Shown here one piece after another: positions 35,820-51,193 of a DNA stretch of 64,000 bases; the stretch's first letter is position 1; each line of letters starts with the position of its first letter. Both the position numbers and the translations under genes were made by a program. The notes under the pieces were generated by a model. It saw nothing but the letters and a program-made list of their open reading frames with translations, did no database searches and was not told the origin of the DNA. This DNA is from Nematostella vectensis (Eukaryota; Cnidaria; Anthozoa; Actiniaria; Edwardsiidae), in assembly GCF_932526225.1 (NCBI RefSeq), contig NC_064048.1, positions 11,725,665 to 11,789,664 of the forward strand, written 5' to 3'.

Positions 35820-37483
35820 TAACGTTTTTTAGTATTTTTTTATAATACTCATCAAAAAAGTGGTGTGACATAGGTTCGTCTACCTGATCCAGGATACTAA
35901 AGATACAGGCTTGATATGCATTATATACAGCTAGCAAAATGAGCTTGCTAGCTTTACTGATTATTTGTATTCGATATTTTCCTAGTAAGAGAACAAAAAT
36001 AAAAAGCAAAGAGTCGAGGAAGTAAACAAGTTATGTGATCTTTAATGTTTTATTAGGAGGGGTACATTTTGTACAAAGAAGCATACATAGAATATGCTTA
36101 AAAGTGCAGTGTGATGAAGAGCTTTGCAATAGCTCTCCGGCCAGGACACAATGAATTTCAGTCAAATTCTAATGTTGACCTAAGAGCCTTTGGTCCATGT
36201 GGAAGACTTAAATTCAAAGGAAATGCCCACAAACTGTCAATAAACATTCAGTAAAATATCGAATATTATTTTAACAAAGCATTGACAACTATTAAAGTTC
36301 AACTGTGTGTAGACAATTGAAAGCCTACAAGAAACACTGACTCCAGACATGCGCAGTGCCATGACGCTGCCCCTTTAATGAGTGGAGAGGGGAGGGATAC
36401 AAGTTTATTAAAAGTCTATTTGTGAGACCAACAAACTGGTTGAAAGAACAAGCGTGTTAATAGTAAAACAATTATTTGATTACAAAACTACTGTAGATTC
36501 CTTTGCACCAAGATAATAACACACATTATTTTGTTTGTTATTTAGGAGGAACGATACGAGCTCTACGAGACAAATGAGAAGTATTTATTACTCATCTAAA
36601 TTATACACGTAAATAATAATATTCAAAAGAACTACTGTAACTAAGTAAGTAACACTCACATGTTTTTAAAATTTTAAATAAGTATACAGTTTCATTCAGA
36701 TACATCTTGTGGTCACTGTGCCATCTACAGGGCCATACCCAAAGCACCTGTGCACCCCATCCAACTAAGGGCATCGGCTGCACAGATGTTCCTGATAAAT
36801 GGGGCAGGAAAATTTTCCGCGACACCGTGCTTTCATGGTCCCCCATGATTCCTTGTTGGGTGAAGCCCCTCTAGATGTTGACATGTCAACTTCGCAGTCA
36901 CATGAAAGAAATGTCTAATAGTGTTTTGCAGTCAAGTTGGTTTACGATAATTGGTTACAATAGTTGGTTACAATAATTTTGAAAAATTGTTATCATAGCT
37001 ATGGTCAAATACTGTACATAGAACTGCAAATAAAAAGACTAAAAAAAATAATAATAAAAATAAAGCAAAACTAAAAGTAAAGCAAAAAACGACAGAGACA
37101 TTCTGTACACAATAAAAGACAATGCGCCCGCGTGCGTTACGATGCCACGCCGACATAGCGAGCCCCCAAGGGACCCAAAACGCCCACATAGACCTGTATT
37201 TTTTTTCATCCTATATCTCAGCGAGCTGTGCGTGGCGTAACCGTATTACAGGCCTGGGATCCTGGTTATTGTCCTCCCCATTAATGCGCGGGTTGGAATA
37301 CCTTGCAAGAGTGTTGTACAGCATATTCGCCGGAAATATCGGTGCTTGGGGCCTTCGGGTTCTTTACAGCCTTCCGTAAAAGCCTTGTGCTGCCATACCG
37401 ATTGGGTAATCCGTATGTATGGTTTCAGTTTTGTTCTTTAGGCCGGGTTCGATCCCAGGCCAATGGCCTTTTTTTTTCTCTAT

Positions 37484-37528
<45 letters not shown>

Positions 37529-37536
37529 GTTCAAGA
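35820..37536 (+). repeat. Satellite monomer 22 (1717 bases)
   Basis: Private C to A at 37427, between the box A-like element and box B (37446-37456). Poly-T is 38 bases (37486-37523). Confidence 0.98.
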
Positions 37537-39199
37537 TAACGTTTTTTAGTATTTTTTTATAATACTCATCAAAAAAGTGGTGTGACATAGGTTCGTCTAC
37601 CTGATCCAGGATACTAAAGATACAGGCTTGATATGCATTATATACAGCTAGCAAAATGAGCTTGCTAGCTTTACTGATTATTTGTATTCGATATTTTCCT
37701 CGTAAGAGAACAAAAATAAAAAGCAAAGAGTCGAGGAAGTAAACAAGTTATGTGATCTTTAATGTTTTATTAGGAGGGGTACATTTTGTACAAAGAAGCA
37801 TACATAGAATATGCTTAAAAGTGCAGTGTGATGAAGAGCTTTGCAATAGCTCTCCGGCAAGGAAACAATGAATTTCAGTCAAATTCTAATGTTGACCTAA
37901 GAGCCTTTGGTCCATGTGGAAGACTTAAATTCAAAGGAAATGCCCACAAACTGTCAATAAACATTCAGTAAAATATCGAATATTATTTTAACAAAGCATT
38001 GACAACTATTAAAGTTCAACTGTGTGTAGACAATTGAAAGCCTACAAGAAACACTGACTCCAGACATGCGCAGTGCCATGACGCTGCCCCTTTAATGAGT
38101 GGAGAGGGGAGGGATACAAGTTTATTAAAAGTCTATTTGTGAGACCAACAAACTGGTTGAAAGAACAAGCGTGTTAATAGTAAAACAATTATTTGATTAC
38201 AAAACTACTGTAGATTCCTTTGCACCAAGATAATAACACACATTATTTTGTTTGTTATTTAGGAGGAACGATACGAGCTCTACGAGACAAATGAGAAGTA
38301 TTTATTACTCATCTAAATTATACACGTAAATAATAATATTCAAAAGAACTACTGTAACTAAGTAAGTAACACTCACATGTTTTTAAAATTTTAAATAAGT
38401 ATACAGTTTCATTCAGATACATCTTGTGGTCACTGTGCCATCTACAGGGCCATACCCAAAGCACCTGTGCACCCCATCCAACTAAGGGCATCGGCTGCAC
38501 AGATGTTCCTGATAAATGGGGCAGGAAAATTTACCGCGACACCGTGCTTTCATGGTCCCCCATGATTCCTTGTTGGGTGAAGCCCCTCTAGATGTTGACA
38601 TGTCAACTTCGCAGTCACATGAAAGAAATGTCTAATAGTGTTTTGCAGTCAAGTTGGTTTACGATAATTGGTTACAATAGTTGGTTACAATAATTTTGAA
38701 AAATTGTTATCATAGCTATGGTCAAATACTGTACATAGAACTGCAAATAAAAAGACTAAAAAAATAATAATAAAAATAAAGCAAAACTAAAAGTAAAGCA
38801 AAAAACGACAGAGACATTCTGTACACAATAAAAGACAATGCGCCCGCGTGCGTTACGATGCCACGCCGACATAGCGAGCCCCCAAGGGACCCAAAACGCC
38901 CACATAGACCTGTATTTTTTTTCATCCTATATCTCAGCGAGCTGTGCGTGGCGTAACCGTATTACAGGCCTGGGATCCTGGTTATTGTCCTCCCCATTAA
39001 TGCGCGGGTTGGAATACCTTGCAAGAGTGTTGTACAGCATATTCGCCGGAAATATCGGTGCTTGGGGCCTTCGGGTTCTTTACAGCCTTCCGTAAAAGCC
39101 TTGTGCTGCCATACCGATTGGGTAATCCGTATGTATGGTTTCCGTTTTGTTCTTTAGGCCGGGTTCGATCCCAGGCCAATGGCCTTTTTTTTTCTCTAT

Positions 39200-39235
<36 letters not shown>

Positions 39236-39243
39236 GTTCAAGA
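37537..39243 (+). repeat. Satellite monomer 23 (1707 bases), mosaic haplotype
   Basis: Private A to C at 37701 and C to A at 37859. C to A at 37864 is shared with monomer 25. It has T to A at 38533 and A7 at 38758-38764 as in monomers 18, 20 and 30, but lacks their first variant, so it is a mosaic. Poly-T is 29 bases (39202-39230); box B is at 39162-39172. Confidence 0.98.
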
Positions 39244-40907
39244 TAACGTTTTTTAGTATTTTTTTATAATACTCATCAAAAAAGTGGTGTGACATAGGTT
39301 CGTCTACCTGATCCAGGATACTAAAGATACAGGCTTGATATGCATTATATACAGCTAGCAAAATGAGCTTGCTAGCTTTACTGATTATTTGTATTCGATA
39401 TTTTCCTAGTAAGAGAACAAAAATAAAAAGCAAAGAGTCGAGGAAGTAAACAAGTTATGTGATCTTTAATGTTTTATTAGGAGGGGTACATTTTGTACAA
39501 AGAAGCATACATAGAATATGCTTAAAAGTGCAGTGTGATGAAGAGCTTTGCAATAGCTCTCCGGCCAGGACACAATGAATTTCAGTCAAATTCTAATGTT
39601 GACCTAAGAGCCTTTGGTCCATGTGGAAGACTTAAATTCAAAGGAAATGCCCACAAACTGTCAATAAACATTCAGTAAAATATCGAATATTATTTTAACA
39701 AAGCATTGACAACTATTAAAGTTCAACTGTGTGTAGACAATTGAAAGCCTACAAGAAACACTGACTCCAGACATGCGCAGTGCCATGACGCTGCCCCTTT
39801 AATGAGTGGAGAGGGGAGGGATACAAGTTTATTAAAAGTCTATTTGTGAGACCAACAAACTGGTTGAAAGAACAAGCGTGTTAATAGTAAAACAATTATT
39901 TGATTACAAAACTACTGTAGATTCCTTTGCACCAAGATAATAACACACATTATTTTGTTTGTTATTTAGGAGGAACGATACGAGCTCTACGAGACAAATG
40001 AGAAGTATTTATTACTCATCTAAATTATACACGTAAATAATAATATTCAAAAGAACTACTGTAACTAAGTAAGTAACACTCACATGTTTTTAAAATTTTA
40101 AATAAGTATACAGTTTCATTCAGATACATCTTGTGGTCACTGTGCCATCTACAGGGCCATACCCAAAGCACCTGTGCACCCCATCCAACTAAGGGCATCG
40201 GCTGCACAGATGTTCCTGGTAAATGGGGCAGGAAAATTTTCCGCGACACCGTGCTTTCATGGTACCCCATGATTCCTTGTTGGGTGAAGCCCCTCTAGAT
40301 GTTGACATGTCAACTTCGCAGTCACATGAAAGAAATGTCTAATAGTGTTTTGCAGTCAAGTTGGTTTACGATAATTGGTTACAATAGTTGGTTACAATAA
40401 TTTTGAAAAATTGTTATCATAGCTATGGTCAAATACTGTACATAGAACTGCAAATAAAAAGACTAAAAAAAATAATAATAAAAATAAAGCAAAACTAAAA
40501 GTGAAGCAAAAAACGACAGAGACATTCTGTACACAATAAAAGACAATGCGCCCGCGTGCGTTACGATGCCACGCCGACATAGCGAGCCCCCAAGGGACCC
40601 AAAACGCCCACATAGACCTGTATTTTTTTTCATCCTATATCTCAGCGAGCTGTGCGTGGCGTAACCGTATTACAGGCCTGGGATCCTGGTTATTGTCCTC
40701 CCCATTAATGCGCGGGTTGGAATACCTTGCAAGAGTGTTGTACAGCATATTCGCCGGAAATATCGGTGCTTGGGGCCTTCGGGTTCTTTACAGCCTTCCG
40801 TAAAAGCCTTGTGCTGCCATACCGATTGGGTAATCCGTATGTATGGTTTCCGTTTTGTTCTTTAGGCCGGGTTCGATCCCAGGCCAATGGCCTTTTTTTT
40901 TCTCTAT

Positions 40908-40945
<38 letters not shown>

Positions 40946-40953
40946 GTTCAAGA
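39244..40953 (+). repeat. Satellite monomer 24 (1710 bases)
   Basis: Private changes are A to G at 40219, C to A at 40264 and A to G at 40503. Poly-T is 31 bases (40910-40940); box B is at 40870-40880. Confidence 0.98.
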
Positions 40954-42618
40954 TAACGTTTTTTTAGTATTTTTTTATAATACTCATCAAAAAAGTGGTG
41001 TGACATAGGTTCGTCTACCTGATCCAGGATACTAAAGATACAGGCTTGATATGCATTATATACAGCTAGCAAAATGAGCTTGCTAGCTTTACTGATTATT
41101 TGTATTCGATATTTTCCTAGTAAGAGAACAAAAATAAAAAGCAAAGAGTCGAGGAAGTAAACAAGTTATGTGATCTTTAATGTTTTATTAGGAGGGGTAC
41201 ATTTTGTACAAAGAAGCATACATAGAATATGCTTAAAAGTGCAGTGTGATGAAGAGCTTTGCAATAGCTCTCCGGCCAGGAAACAATGAATTTCAGTCAA
41301 ATTCTAATGTTGACCTAAGAGCCTTTGGTCCATGTGGAAGACTTAAATTCAAAGGAAATGCCCACAAACTGTCAATAAACATTCAGTAAAATATCGAATA
41401 TTATTTTAACAAAGCATTGACAACTATTAAAGTTCAACTGTGTGTAGACAATTGAAAGCCTACAAGAAACACTGACTCCAGACATGCGCAGTGCCATGAC
41501 GCTGCCCCTTTAATGAGTGGAGAGGGGAGGGATACAAGTTTATTAAAAGTCTATTTGTGAGACCAACAAACTGGTTGAAAGAACAAGCGTGTTAATAGTA
41601 AAACAATTATTTGATTACAAAACTACTGTAGATTCCTTTGCACCAAGATAATAACACACATTATTTTGTTTGTTATTTAGGAGGAACGATACGAGCTCTA
41701 CGACACAAATGAGAAGTATTTATTACTCATCTAAATTATACACGTAAATAATAATATTCAAAAGAACTACTGTAACTAAGTAAGTAACACTCACATGTTT
41801 TTAAAATTTTAAATAAGTATACAGTTTCATTCAGATACATCTTGTGGTCACTGTGCCATCTACAGGGCCATACCCAAAGCACCTGTGCACCCCATCCAAC
41901 TAAGGGCATCGGCTGCACAGATGTTCCTGATAAATGGGGCAGGAAAATTTTCCGCGACACCGTGCTTTCATGGTCCCCCATGATTCCTTGTTGGGTGAAG
42001 CCCCTCTAGATGTTGACATGTCAACTTCGCAGTCACATGAAAGAAATGTCTAATAGTGTTTTGCAGTCAAGTTGGTTTACGATAATTGGTTACAATAGTT
42101 GGTTACAATAATTTTGAAAAATTGTTATCATAGCTATGGTCAAATACTGTACATAGAACTGCAAATAAAAAGACTAAAAAAAATAATAATAAAAATAAAG
42201 CAAAACTAAAAGTAAAGCAAAAAACGACAGAGACATTCTGTACACAATAAAAGACAATGCGCCCGCGTGCGTTACGATGCCACGCCGACATAGCGAGCCC
42301 CCAAGGGACCCAAAACGCCCACATAAACCTGTATTTTTTTTCATCCTATATCTCAGCGAGCTGTGCGTGGCGTAACCGTATTACAGGCCTGGGATCCTGG
42401 TTATTGTCCTCTCCATTAATGCGCGGGTTGGAATACCTTGCAAGAGTGTTGTACAGCATATTCGCCGGAAATATCGGTGCTTGGGGCCTTCGGGTTCTTT
42501 ACAGCCTTCCGTAAAAGCCTTGTGCTGCCATACCGATTGGGTAATCCGTATGTATGGTTTCCGTTTTGTTCTTTAGGCCGGGTTCGATCCCAGGCCAATG
42601 GCCTTTTTTTTTCTCAAT

Positions 42619-42654
<36 letters not shown>

Positions 42655-42662
42655 GTTCAAGA
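40954..42662 (+). repeat. Satellite monomer 25 (1709 bases), most diverged copy
   Basis: Has T7 near the start (shared with monomer 15) and C to A at 41282 (shared with monomer 23). Private changes are G to C at 41704, G to A at 42326, C to T at 42412 and T to A at 42616, plus CAATGT before the poly-T. Poly-T is 30 bases (42620-42649); box B is at 42581-42591. Confidence 0.98.
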
Positions 42663-44362
42663 TAACGTTTTTTAGTATTTTTTTATAATACTCATCAAAA
42701 AAGTGGTGTGACATAGGTTCGTCTACTTGATCCAGGATACTAAAGATACAGGCTTGATATGCATTATATACAGCTAGCAAAATGAGCTTGCTAGCTTTAC
42801 TGATTATTTGTATTCGATATTTTCCTAGTAAGAGAACAAAAATAAAAAGCAAAGAGTCGAGGAAGTAAACAAGTTATGTGATCTTTAATGTTTTATTAGG
42901 AGGGGTACATTTTGTACAAAGAAGCATACATAGAATATGCTTAAAAGTGCAGTGTGATGAAGAGCTTTGCAATAGCTCTCCGGCCAGGACACAATGAATT
43001 TCAGTCAAATTCTAATGTTGACCTAAGAGCCTTTGGTCCATGTGGAAGACTTAAATTCAAAGGAAATGCCCACAAACTGTCAATAAACATTCAGTAAAAT
43101 ATCGAATATTATTTTAACAAAGCATTGACAACTATTAAAGTTCAACTGTGTGTAGACAATTGAAAGCCTACAAGAAACACTGACTCCAGACATGCGCAGT
43201 GCCATGACGCTGCCCCTTTAATGAGTGGAGAGGGGAGGGATACAAGTTTATTAAAAGTCTATTTGTGAGACCAACAAACTGGTTGAAAGAACAAGCGTGT
43301 TAATAGTAAAACAATTATTTGATTACAAAACTACTGTAGATTCCTTTGCACCAAGATAATAACACACATTATTTTGTTTGTTATTTAGGAGGAACGATAC
43401 GAGCTCTACGAGACAAATGAGAAGTATTTATTACTCATCTAAATTATACACGTAAATAATAATATTCAAAAGAACTACTGTAACTAAGTAAGTAACACTC
43501 ACATGTTTTTAAAATTTTAAATAAGTATACAGTTTCATTCAGATACATCTTGTGGTCACTGTGCCATCTACAGGGCCATACCCAAAGCACCTGTGCACCC
43601 CATCCAACTAAGGGCATCGGCTGCACAGATGTTCCTGATAAATGGGGCAGGAAAATTTTCCGCGACACCGTGCTTTCATGGTCCCCCATGATTCCTTGTT
43701 GGGTGAAGCCCCTCTAGATGTTGACATGTCAACTTCGCAGTCACATGAAAGAAATGTCTAATAGTGTTTTGCAGTCAAGTTGGTTTACGATAATTGGTTA
43801 CAATAGTTGGTTACAATAATTTTGAAAAATTGTTATCATAGCTATGGTCAAATACTGTACATAGAACTGCAAATAAAAAGACTAAAAAAAATAATAATAA
43901 AAATAAAGCAAAACTAAAAGTAAAGCAAAAAACGACAGAGACATTCTGTACACAATAAAAGACAATGCGCCCGCGTGCGTTACGATGCCACGCCGACATA
44001 GCGAGCCCCCAAGGGACCCAAAACGCCCACATAGACCTGTATTTTTTTTCATCCTATATCTCAGCGAGCTGTGCGTGGCGTAACCGTATTACAGGCCTGG
44101 GATCCTGGTTATTGTCCTCCCCATTAATGCGCGGGTTGGAATACCTTGCAAGAGTGTTGTACAGCATATTCGCCGGAAATATCGGTGCTTGGGGCCTTCG
44201 GGTTCTTTACAGCCTTCCGTAAAAGCCTTGTGCTGCCATACCGATTGGGTAATCCGTATGTATGGTTTCCGTTTTGTTCTTTAGGCCGGGTTCGATCCCA
44301 GGCCAATGGCCTTTTTTTTCTCTATGGTTTTTTTTTTTTTTTTTTTTTTACACAGTTCAAGA
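42663..44362 (+). repeat. Satellite monomer 26 (1700 bases)
   Basis: Private C to T at 42727; the terminator run is T8. Poly-T is 22 bases (44328-44349), the joint shortest. Box B is at 44289-44299. Confidence 0.98.
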
Positions 44363-46026
44363 TAACGTTTTTTAGTATTTTTTTATAATACTCATCAAAA
44401 AAGTGGTGTGACATAGGTTCGTCTACCTGATCCAGGATACTAAAGATACAGGCTTGATATGCATTATATACAGCTAGCAAAATGAGCTTGCTAGCTTTAC
44501 TGATTATTTGTATTCGATATTTTCCTAGTAAGAGAACAAAAATAAAAAGCAAAGAGTCGAGGAAGTAAACAAGTTATGTGATCTTTAATGTTTTATTAGG
44601 AGGGGTACATTTTGTACAAAGAAGCATACATAGAATATGCTTAAAAGTGCAGTGTGATGAAGAGCTTTGCAATAGCTCTCCGGCCAGGACACAATGAATT
44701 TCAGTCAAATTCTAATGTTGACCTAAGAGCCTTTGGTCCATGTGGAAGACTTAAATTTAAAGGAAATGCCCACAAACTGTCAATAAACATTCAGTAAAAT
44801 ATCGAATATTATTTTAACAAAGCATTGACAACTATTAAAGTTCAACTGTGTGTAGACAATTGAAAGCCTACAAGAAACACTGACTCCAGACATGCGCAGT
44901 GCCATGACGCTGCCCCTTTAATGAGTGGAGAGGGGAGGGATACAAGTTTATTAAAAGTCTATTTGTGAGACCAACAAACTGGTTGAAAGAACAAGCGTGT
45001 TAATAGTAAAACAATTATTTGATTACAAAACTACTGTAGATTCCTTTGCACCAAGATAATAACACACATTATTTTGTTTGTTATTTAGGAGGAACGATAC
45101 GAGCTCTACGAGACAAATGAGAAGTATTTATTACTCATCTAAATTATACACGTAAATAATAATATTCAAAAGAACTACTGTAACTAAGTAAGTAACACTC
45201 ACATGTTTTTAAAATTTTAAATAAGTATACAGTTTCATTCAGATACATCTTGTGGTCACTGTGCCATCTACAGGGCCATACCCAAAGCACCTGTGCACCT
45301 CATCCAACTAAGGGCATCGGCTGCACAGATGTTCCTGATAAATGGGGCAGGAAAATTTTCCGCGACACCGTGCTTTCATGGTCCCCCATGATTCCTTGTT
45401 GGGTGAAGCCCCTCTAGATGTTGACATGTCAACTTCGCAGTCACATGAAAGAAATGTCTAATAGTGTTTTGCAGTCAAGTTGGTTTACGATAATTGGTTA
45501 CAATAGTTGGTTACAATAATTTTGAAAAATTGTTATCATAGCTATGGTCAAATACTGTACATAGAACTGCAAATAAAAAGACTAAAAAAAATAATAATAA
45601 AAATAAAGCAAAACTAAAAGTAAAGCAAAAAACGACAGAGACATTCTGTACACAATAAAAGACAATGCGCCCGCGTGCGTTACGATGCCACGCCGACATA
45701 GCGAGCCCCCAAGGGACCCAAAACGCCCACATAGACCTGTATTTTTTTTCATCCTATATCTCAGCGAGCTGTGCGTGGCGTAACCGTATTACAGGCCTGG
45801 GATCCTGGTTATTGTCCTCCCCATTAATGCGCGGGTTGGAATACCTTGCAAGAGTGTTGTACAGCATATTCGCCGGAAATATCGGTGCTTGGGGCCTTCG
45901 GGTTCTTTACAGCCTTCCGTAAAAGCCTTGTGCTGCCATACCGATTGGGTAATCCGTATGTATGGTTTCCGTTTTGTTCTTTAGGCCGGGTTCGATCCCA
46001 GGCCAATGGCCTTTTTTTTTCTCTAT

Positions 46027-46063
<37 letters not shown>

Positions 46064-46071
46064 GTTCAAGA
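44363..46071 (+). repeat. Satellite monomer 27 (1709 bases)
   Basis: Private C to T at 44758 and C to T at 45300; the second makes a stop in the minus-strand 81-codon frame. Poly-T is 30 bases (46029-46058); box B is at 45989-45999. Confidence 0.98.
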
Positions 46072-47736
46072 TAACGTTTTTTAGTATTTTTTTATAATAC
46101 TCATCAAAAAAGTGGTGTGACATAGGTTCGTCTACCTGATCCAGGATACTAAAGATACAGGCTTGATATGCATTATATACAGCTAGCAAAATGAGCTTGC
46201 TAGCTTTACTGATTATTTGTATTCGATATTTTCCTAGTAAGAGAACAAAAATAAAAAGCAAAGAGTCGAGGAAGTAAACAAGTTATGTGATCTTTAATGT
46301 TTTATTAGGAGGGGTACATTTTGTACAAAGAAGCATACATAGAATATGCTTAAAAGTGCAGTGTGATGAAGAGCTTTGCAATAGCTCTCCGGCCAGGACA
46401 CAATGAATTTCAGTCAAATTGTAATGTTGACCTAAGAGCCTTTGGTCCATGTGGAAGACTTAAATTCAAAGGAAATGCCCACAAACTGTCAATAAACATT
46501 CAGTAAAATATCGAATATTATTTTAACAAAGCATTGACAACTATTAAAGTTCAACTGTGTGTAGACAATTGAAAGCCTACAAGAAACACTGACTCCAGAC
46601 ATGCGCAGTGCCATGACGCTGCCCCTTTAATGAGTGGAGAGGGGAGGGATACAAGTTTATTAAAAGTCTATTTGTGAGACCAACAAACTGGTTGAAAGAA
46701 CAAGCGTGTTAATAGTAAAACAATTATTTGATTACAAAACTACTGTAGATTCCTTTGCACCAAGATAATAACACACATTATTTTGTTTGTTATTTAGGAG
46801 GAACGATACGAGCTCTACGAGACAAATGAGAAGTATTTATTACTCATCTAAATTATACACGTAAATAATAATATTCAAAAGAACTACTGTAACTAAGTAA
46901 GTAACACTCACATGTTTTTAAAATTTTAAATAAGTATACAGTTTCATTCAGATACATCTTGTGGTCACTGTGCCATCTACAGGGCCATACCCAAAGCACC
47001 TGTGCACCCCATCCAACTAAGGGCATCGGCTGCACAGATGTTCCTGATAAATGGGGCAGGAAAATTTTCCGCGACACCGTGCTTTCATGGTCCCCCATGA
47101 TTCCTTGTTGGGTGAAGCCCCTCTAGATGTTGACATGTCAACTTCGCAGTCACATGAAAGAAATGTCTAATAGTGTTTTGCAGTCAAGTTGGTTTACGAT
47201 AATTGGTTACAATAGTTGGTTACAATAATTTTGAAAAATTGTTATCATAGCTATGGTCAAATACTGTACATAGAACTGCAAATAAAAAGACTAAAAAAAA
47301 ATAATAATAAAAATAAAGCAAAACTAAAAGTAAAGCAAAAAACGACAGAGACATTCTGTACACAATAAAAGACAATGCGCCCGCGTGCGTTACGATGCCA
47401 CGCCGACATAGCGAGCCCCCAAGGGACCCAAAACGCCCACATAGACCTGTATTTTTTTTCATCCTATATCTCAGCGAGCTGTGCGTGGCGTAACCGTATT
47501 ACAGGCCTGGGATCCTGGTTATTGTCCTCCCCATTAATGCGCGGGTTGGAATACCTTGCAAGAGTGTTGTACAGCATATTCGCCGGAAATATCGGTGCTT
47601 GGGGCCTTCGGGTTCTTTACAGCCTTCCGTAAAAGCCTTGTGCTGCCATACCGATTGGGTAATCCGTATGTATGGTTTCCGTTTTGTTCTTTAGGCCGGG
47701 TTCGATCCCAGGCCAATGGCCTTTTTTTTTCTCTAT

Positions 47737-47780
<44 letters not shown>

Positions 47781-47788
47781 GTTCAAGA
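46072..47788 (+). repeat. Satellite monomer 28 (1717 bases)
   Basis: Private C to G at 46421 and the only A9 run (47293-47301). Poly-T is 37 bases (47739-47775); box B is at 47699-47709. Confidence 0.98.
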
Positions 47789-49452
47789 TAACGTTTTTTA
47801 GTATTTTTTTATAATACTCATCAAAAAAGTGGTGTGACATAGGTTCGTCTACCTGATCCAGGATACTAAAGATACAGGCTTGATATGCATTATACACAGC
47901 TAGCAAAATGAGCTTGCTAGCTTTACTGATTATTTGTATTCGATATTTTCCTAGTAAGAGAACAAAAATAAAAAGCAAAGAGTCGAGGAAGTAAACAAGT
48001 TATGTGATCTTTAATGTTTTATTAGGAGGGGTACATTTTGTACAAAGAAGCATACATAGAATATGCTTAAAAGTGCAGTGTGATGAAGAGCTTTGCAATA
48101 GCTCTCCGGCCAGGACACAATGAATTTCAGTCAAATTCTAATGTTGACCTAAGAGCCTTTGGTCCATGTGGAAGACTTAAATTCAAAGGAAATGCCCACA
48201 AACTGTCAATAAACATTCAGTAAAATATCGAATATTATTTTAACAAAGCATTGACAACTATTAAAGTTCAACTGTGTGTAGACAATTGAAAGCCTACAAG
48301 AAACACTGACTCCAGACATGCGCAGTGCCATGACGCTGCCCCTTTAATGAGTGGAGAGGGGAGGGATACAAGTTTATTAAAAGTCTATTTGTGAGACCAA
48401 CAAACTGGTTGAAAGAACAAGCGTGTTAATAGTAAAACAATTATTTGATTACAAAACTACTGTAGATTCCTTTGCACCAAGATAATAACACACATTATTT
48501 TGTTTGTTATTTAGGAGGAACGATACGAGCTCTACGAGACAAATGAGAAGTATTTATTACTCATCTAAATTATACACGTAAATAATAATATTCAAAAGAA
48601 CTACTGTAACTAAGTAAGTAACACTCACATGTTTTTAAAATTTTAAATAAGTATACAGTTTCATTCAGATACATCTTGTGGTCACTGTGCCATCTACAGG
48701 GCCATACCCAAAGCACCTGTGCACCCCATCCAACTAAGGGCATCGGCTGCACAGATGTTCCTGATAAATGGGGCAGGAAAATTTTCCGCGACACCGTGCT
48801 TTCATGGTCCCCCATGATTCCTTGTTGGGTGAAGCCCCTCTAGATGTTGACATGTCAACTTCGCAGTCACATGAAAGAAATGTCTAATAGTGTTTTGCAG
48901 TCAAGTTGGTTTACGATAATTGGTTACAATAGTTGGTTACAATAATTTTGAAAAATTGTTATCATAGCTATGGTCAAATACTGTACATAGAACTGCAAAT
49001 AAAAAGACTAAAAAAAATAATAATAAAAATAAAGCAAAACTAAAAGTAAAGCAAAAAACGACAGAGACATTCTGTACACAATAAAAGACAATGCGCCCGC
49101 GTGCGTTACGATGCCACGCCGACATAGCGAGCCCCCAAGGGACCCAAAACGCCCACATAGACCTGTATTTTTTTTCATCCTATATCTCAGCGAGCTGTGC
49201 GTGGCGTAACCGTATTACAGGCCTGGGATCCTGGTTATTGTCCTCCCCATTAATGCGCGGGTTGGAATACCTTGCAAGAGTGTTGTACAGCATATTCGCC
49301 GGAAATATCGGTGCTTGGGGCCTTCGGGTTCTTTACAGCCTTCCGTAAAAGCCTTGTGCTGCCATACCGATTGGGTAATCCGTATGTATGGTTTCCGTTT
49401 TGTTCTTTAGGCCGGGTTCGATCCCAGGCCAATGGCCTTTTTTTTTCTCTAT

Positions 49453-49489
<37 letters not shown>

Positions 49490-49497
49490 GTTCAAGA
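47789..49497 (+). repeat. Satellite monomer 29 (1709 bases)
   Basis: Private T to C at 47895, a few bases before the 9-bp hairpin. Poly-T is 30 bases (49455-49484); box B is at 49415-49425. Confidence 0.98.
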
Positions 49498-51157
49498 TAA
49501 CGTTTTTTAGTATTTTTTTATAATACTCATCAAAAAAGTGGTGTGACATAGGTTCGTCTACCTGATCCAGGATACTAAAGATACAGGCTTGATATGCATT
49601 ATATACAGCTAGCAAAATGAGCTTGCTAGCTTTACTGATTATTTGTATTCGATATTTTCCTAGTAAGAGAACAAAAATAAAAAGCAAAGAGTCGAGGAAG
49701 TAAACAAGTTATGTGATCTTTAATGTTTTATTAGGAGGGGTACATTTTGTACAAAGAAGCATACATAGAATATGCTTAAAAGTGCAGTGTGATGAAGAGC
49801 TTTGCAATAGCTCTCCGGCCAGGACACAATGAATTTCAGTCAAATTCTAATGTTGACCTAAGAGCCTTTGGTCCATGTGGAAGACTTAAATTCAAAGGAA
49901 ATGCCCACAAACTGTCAATAAACATTCAGTAAAATATCGAATATTATTTTAACAAAGCATTGACAACTATTAAAGTTCAACTGTGTGTAGACAATTGAAA
50001 GCCTACAAGAAACACTGACTCCAGACATGCGCAGTGCCATGACGCTGCCCCTTTAATGAGTGGAGAGGGGAGGGATACAAGTTTATTAAAAGTCTATTTG
50101 TGAGACCAACAAACTGGTTGAAAGAACAAGCGTGTTAATAGTAAAACAATTATTTGATTACAAAACTACTGTAGATTCCTTTGCACCAAGATAATAACAC
50201 ACATTATTTTGTTTGTTATTTAGGAGGAACGATACGAGCTCTACGAGACAAATGAGAAGTATTTATTACTCATCTAAGTTATACACGTAAATAATAATAT
50301 TCAAAAGAACTACTGTAACTAAGTAAGTAACACTCACATGTTTTTAAAATTTTAAATAAGTATACAGTTTCATTCAGATACATCTTGTGGTCACTGTGCC
50401 ATCTACAGGGCCATACCCAAAGCACCTGTGCACCCCATCCAACTAAGGGCATCGGCTGCACAGATGTTCCTGATAAATGGGGCAGGAAAATTTACCGCGA
50501 CACCGTGCTTTCATGGTCCCCCATGATTCCTTGTTGGGTGAAGCCCCTCTAGATGTTGACATGTCAACTTCGCAGTCACATGAAAGAAATGTCTAATAGT
50601 GTTTTGCAGTCAAGTTGGTTTACGATAATTGGTTACAATAGTTGGTTACAATAATTTTGAAAAATTGTTATCATAGCTATGGTCAAATACTGTACATAGA
50701 ACTGCAAATAAAAAGACTAAAAAAATAATAATAAAAATAAAGCAAAACTAAAAGTAAAGCAAAAAACGACAGAGACATTCTGTACACAATAAAAGACAAT
50801 GCGCCCGCGTGCGTTACGATGCCACGCCGACATAGCGAGCCCCCAAGGGACCCAAAACGCCCACATAGACCTGTATTTTTTTTCATCCTATATCTCAGCG
50901 AGCTGTGCGTGGCGTAACCGTATTACAGGCCTGGGATCCTGGTTATTGTCCTCCCCATTAATGCGCGGGTTGGAATACCTTGCAAGAGTGTTGTACAGCA
51001 TATTCGCCGGAAATATCGGTGCTTGGGGCCTTCGGGTTCTTTACAGCCTTCCGTAAAAGCCTTGTGCTGCCATACCGATTGGGTAATCCGTATGTATGGT
51101 TTCCGTTTTGTTCTTTAGGCCGGGTTCGATCCCAGGCCAATGGCCTTTTTTTTTCTC

Positions 51158-51193
<36 letters not shown>
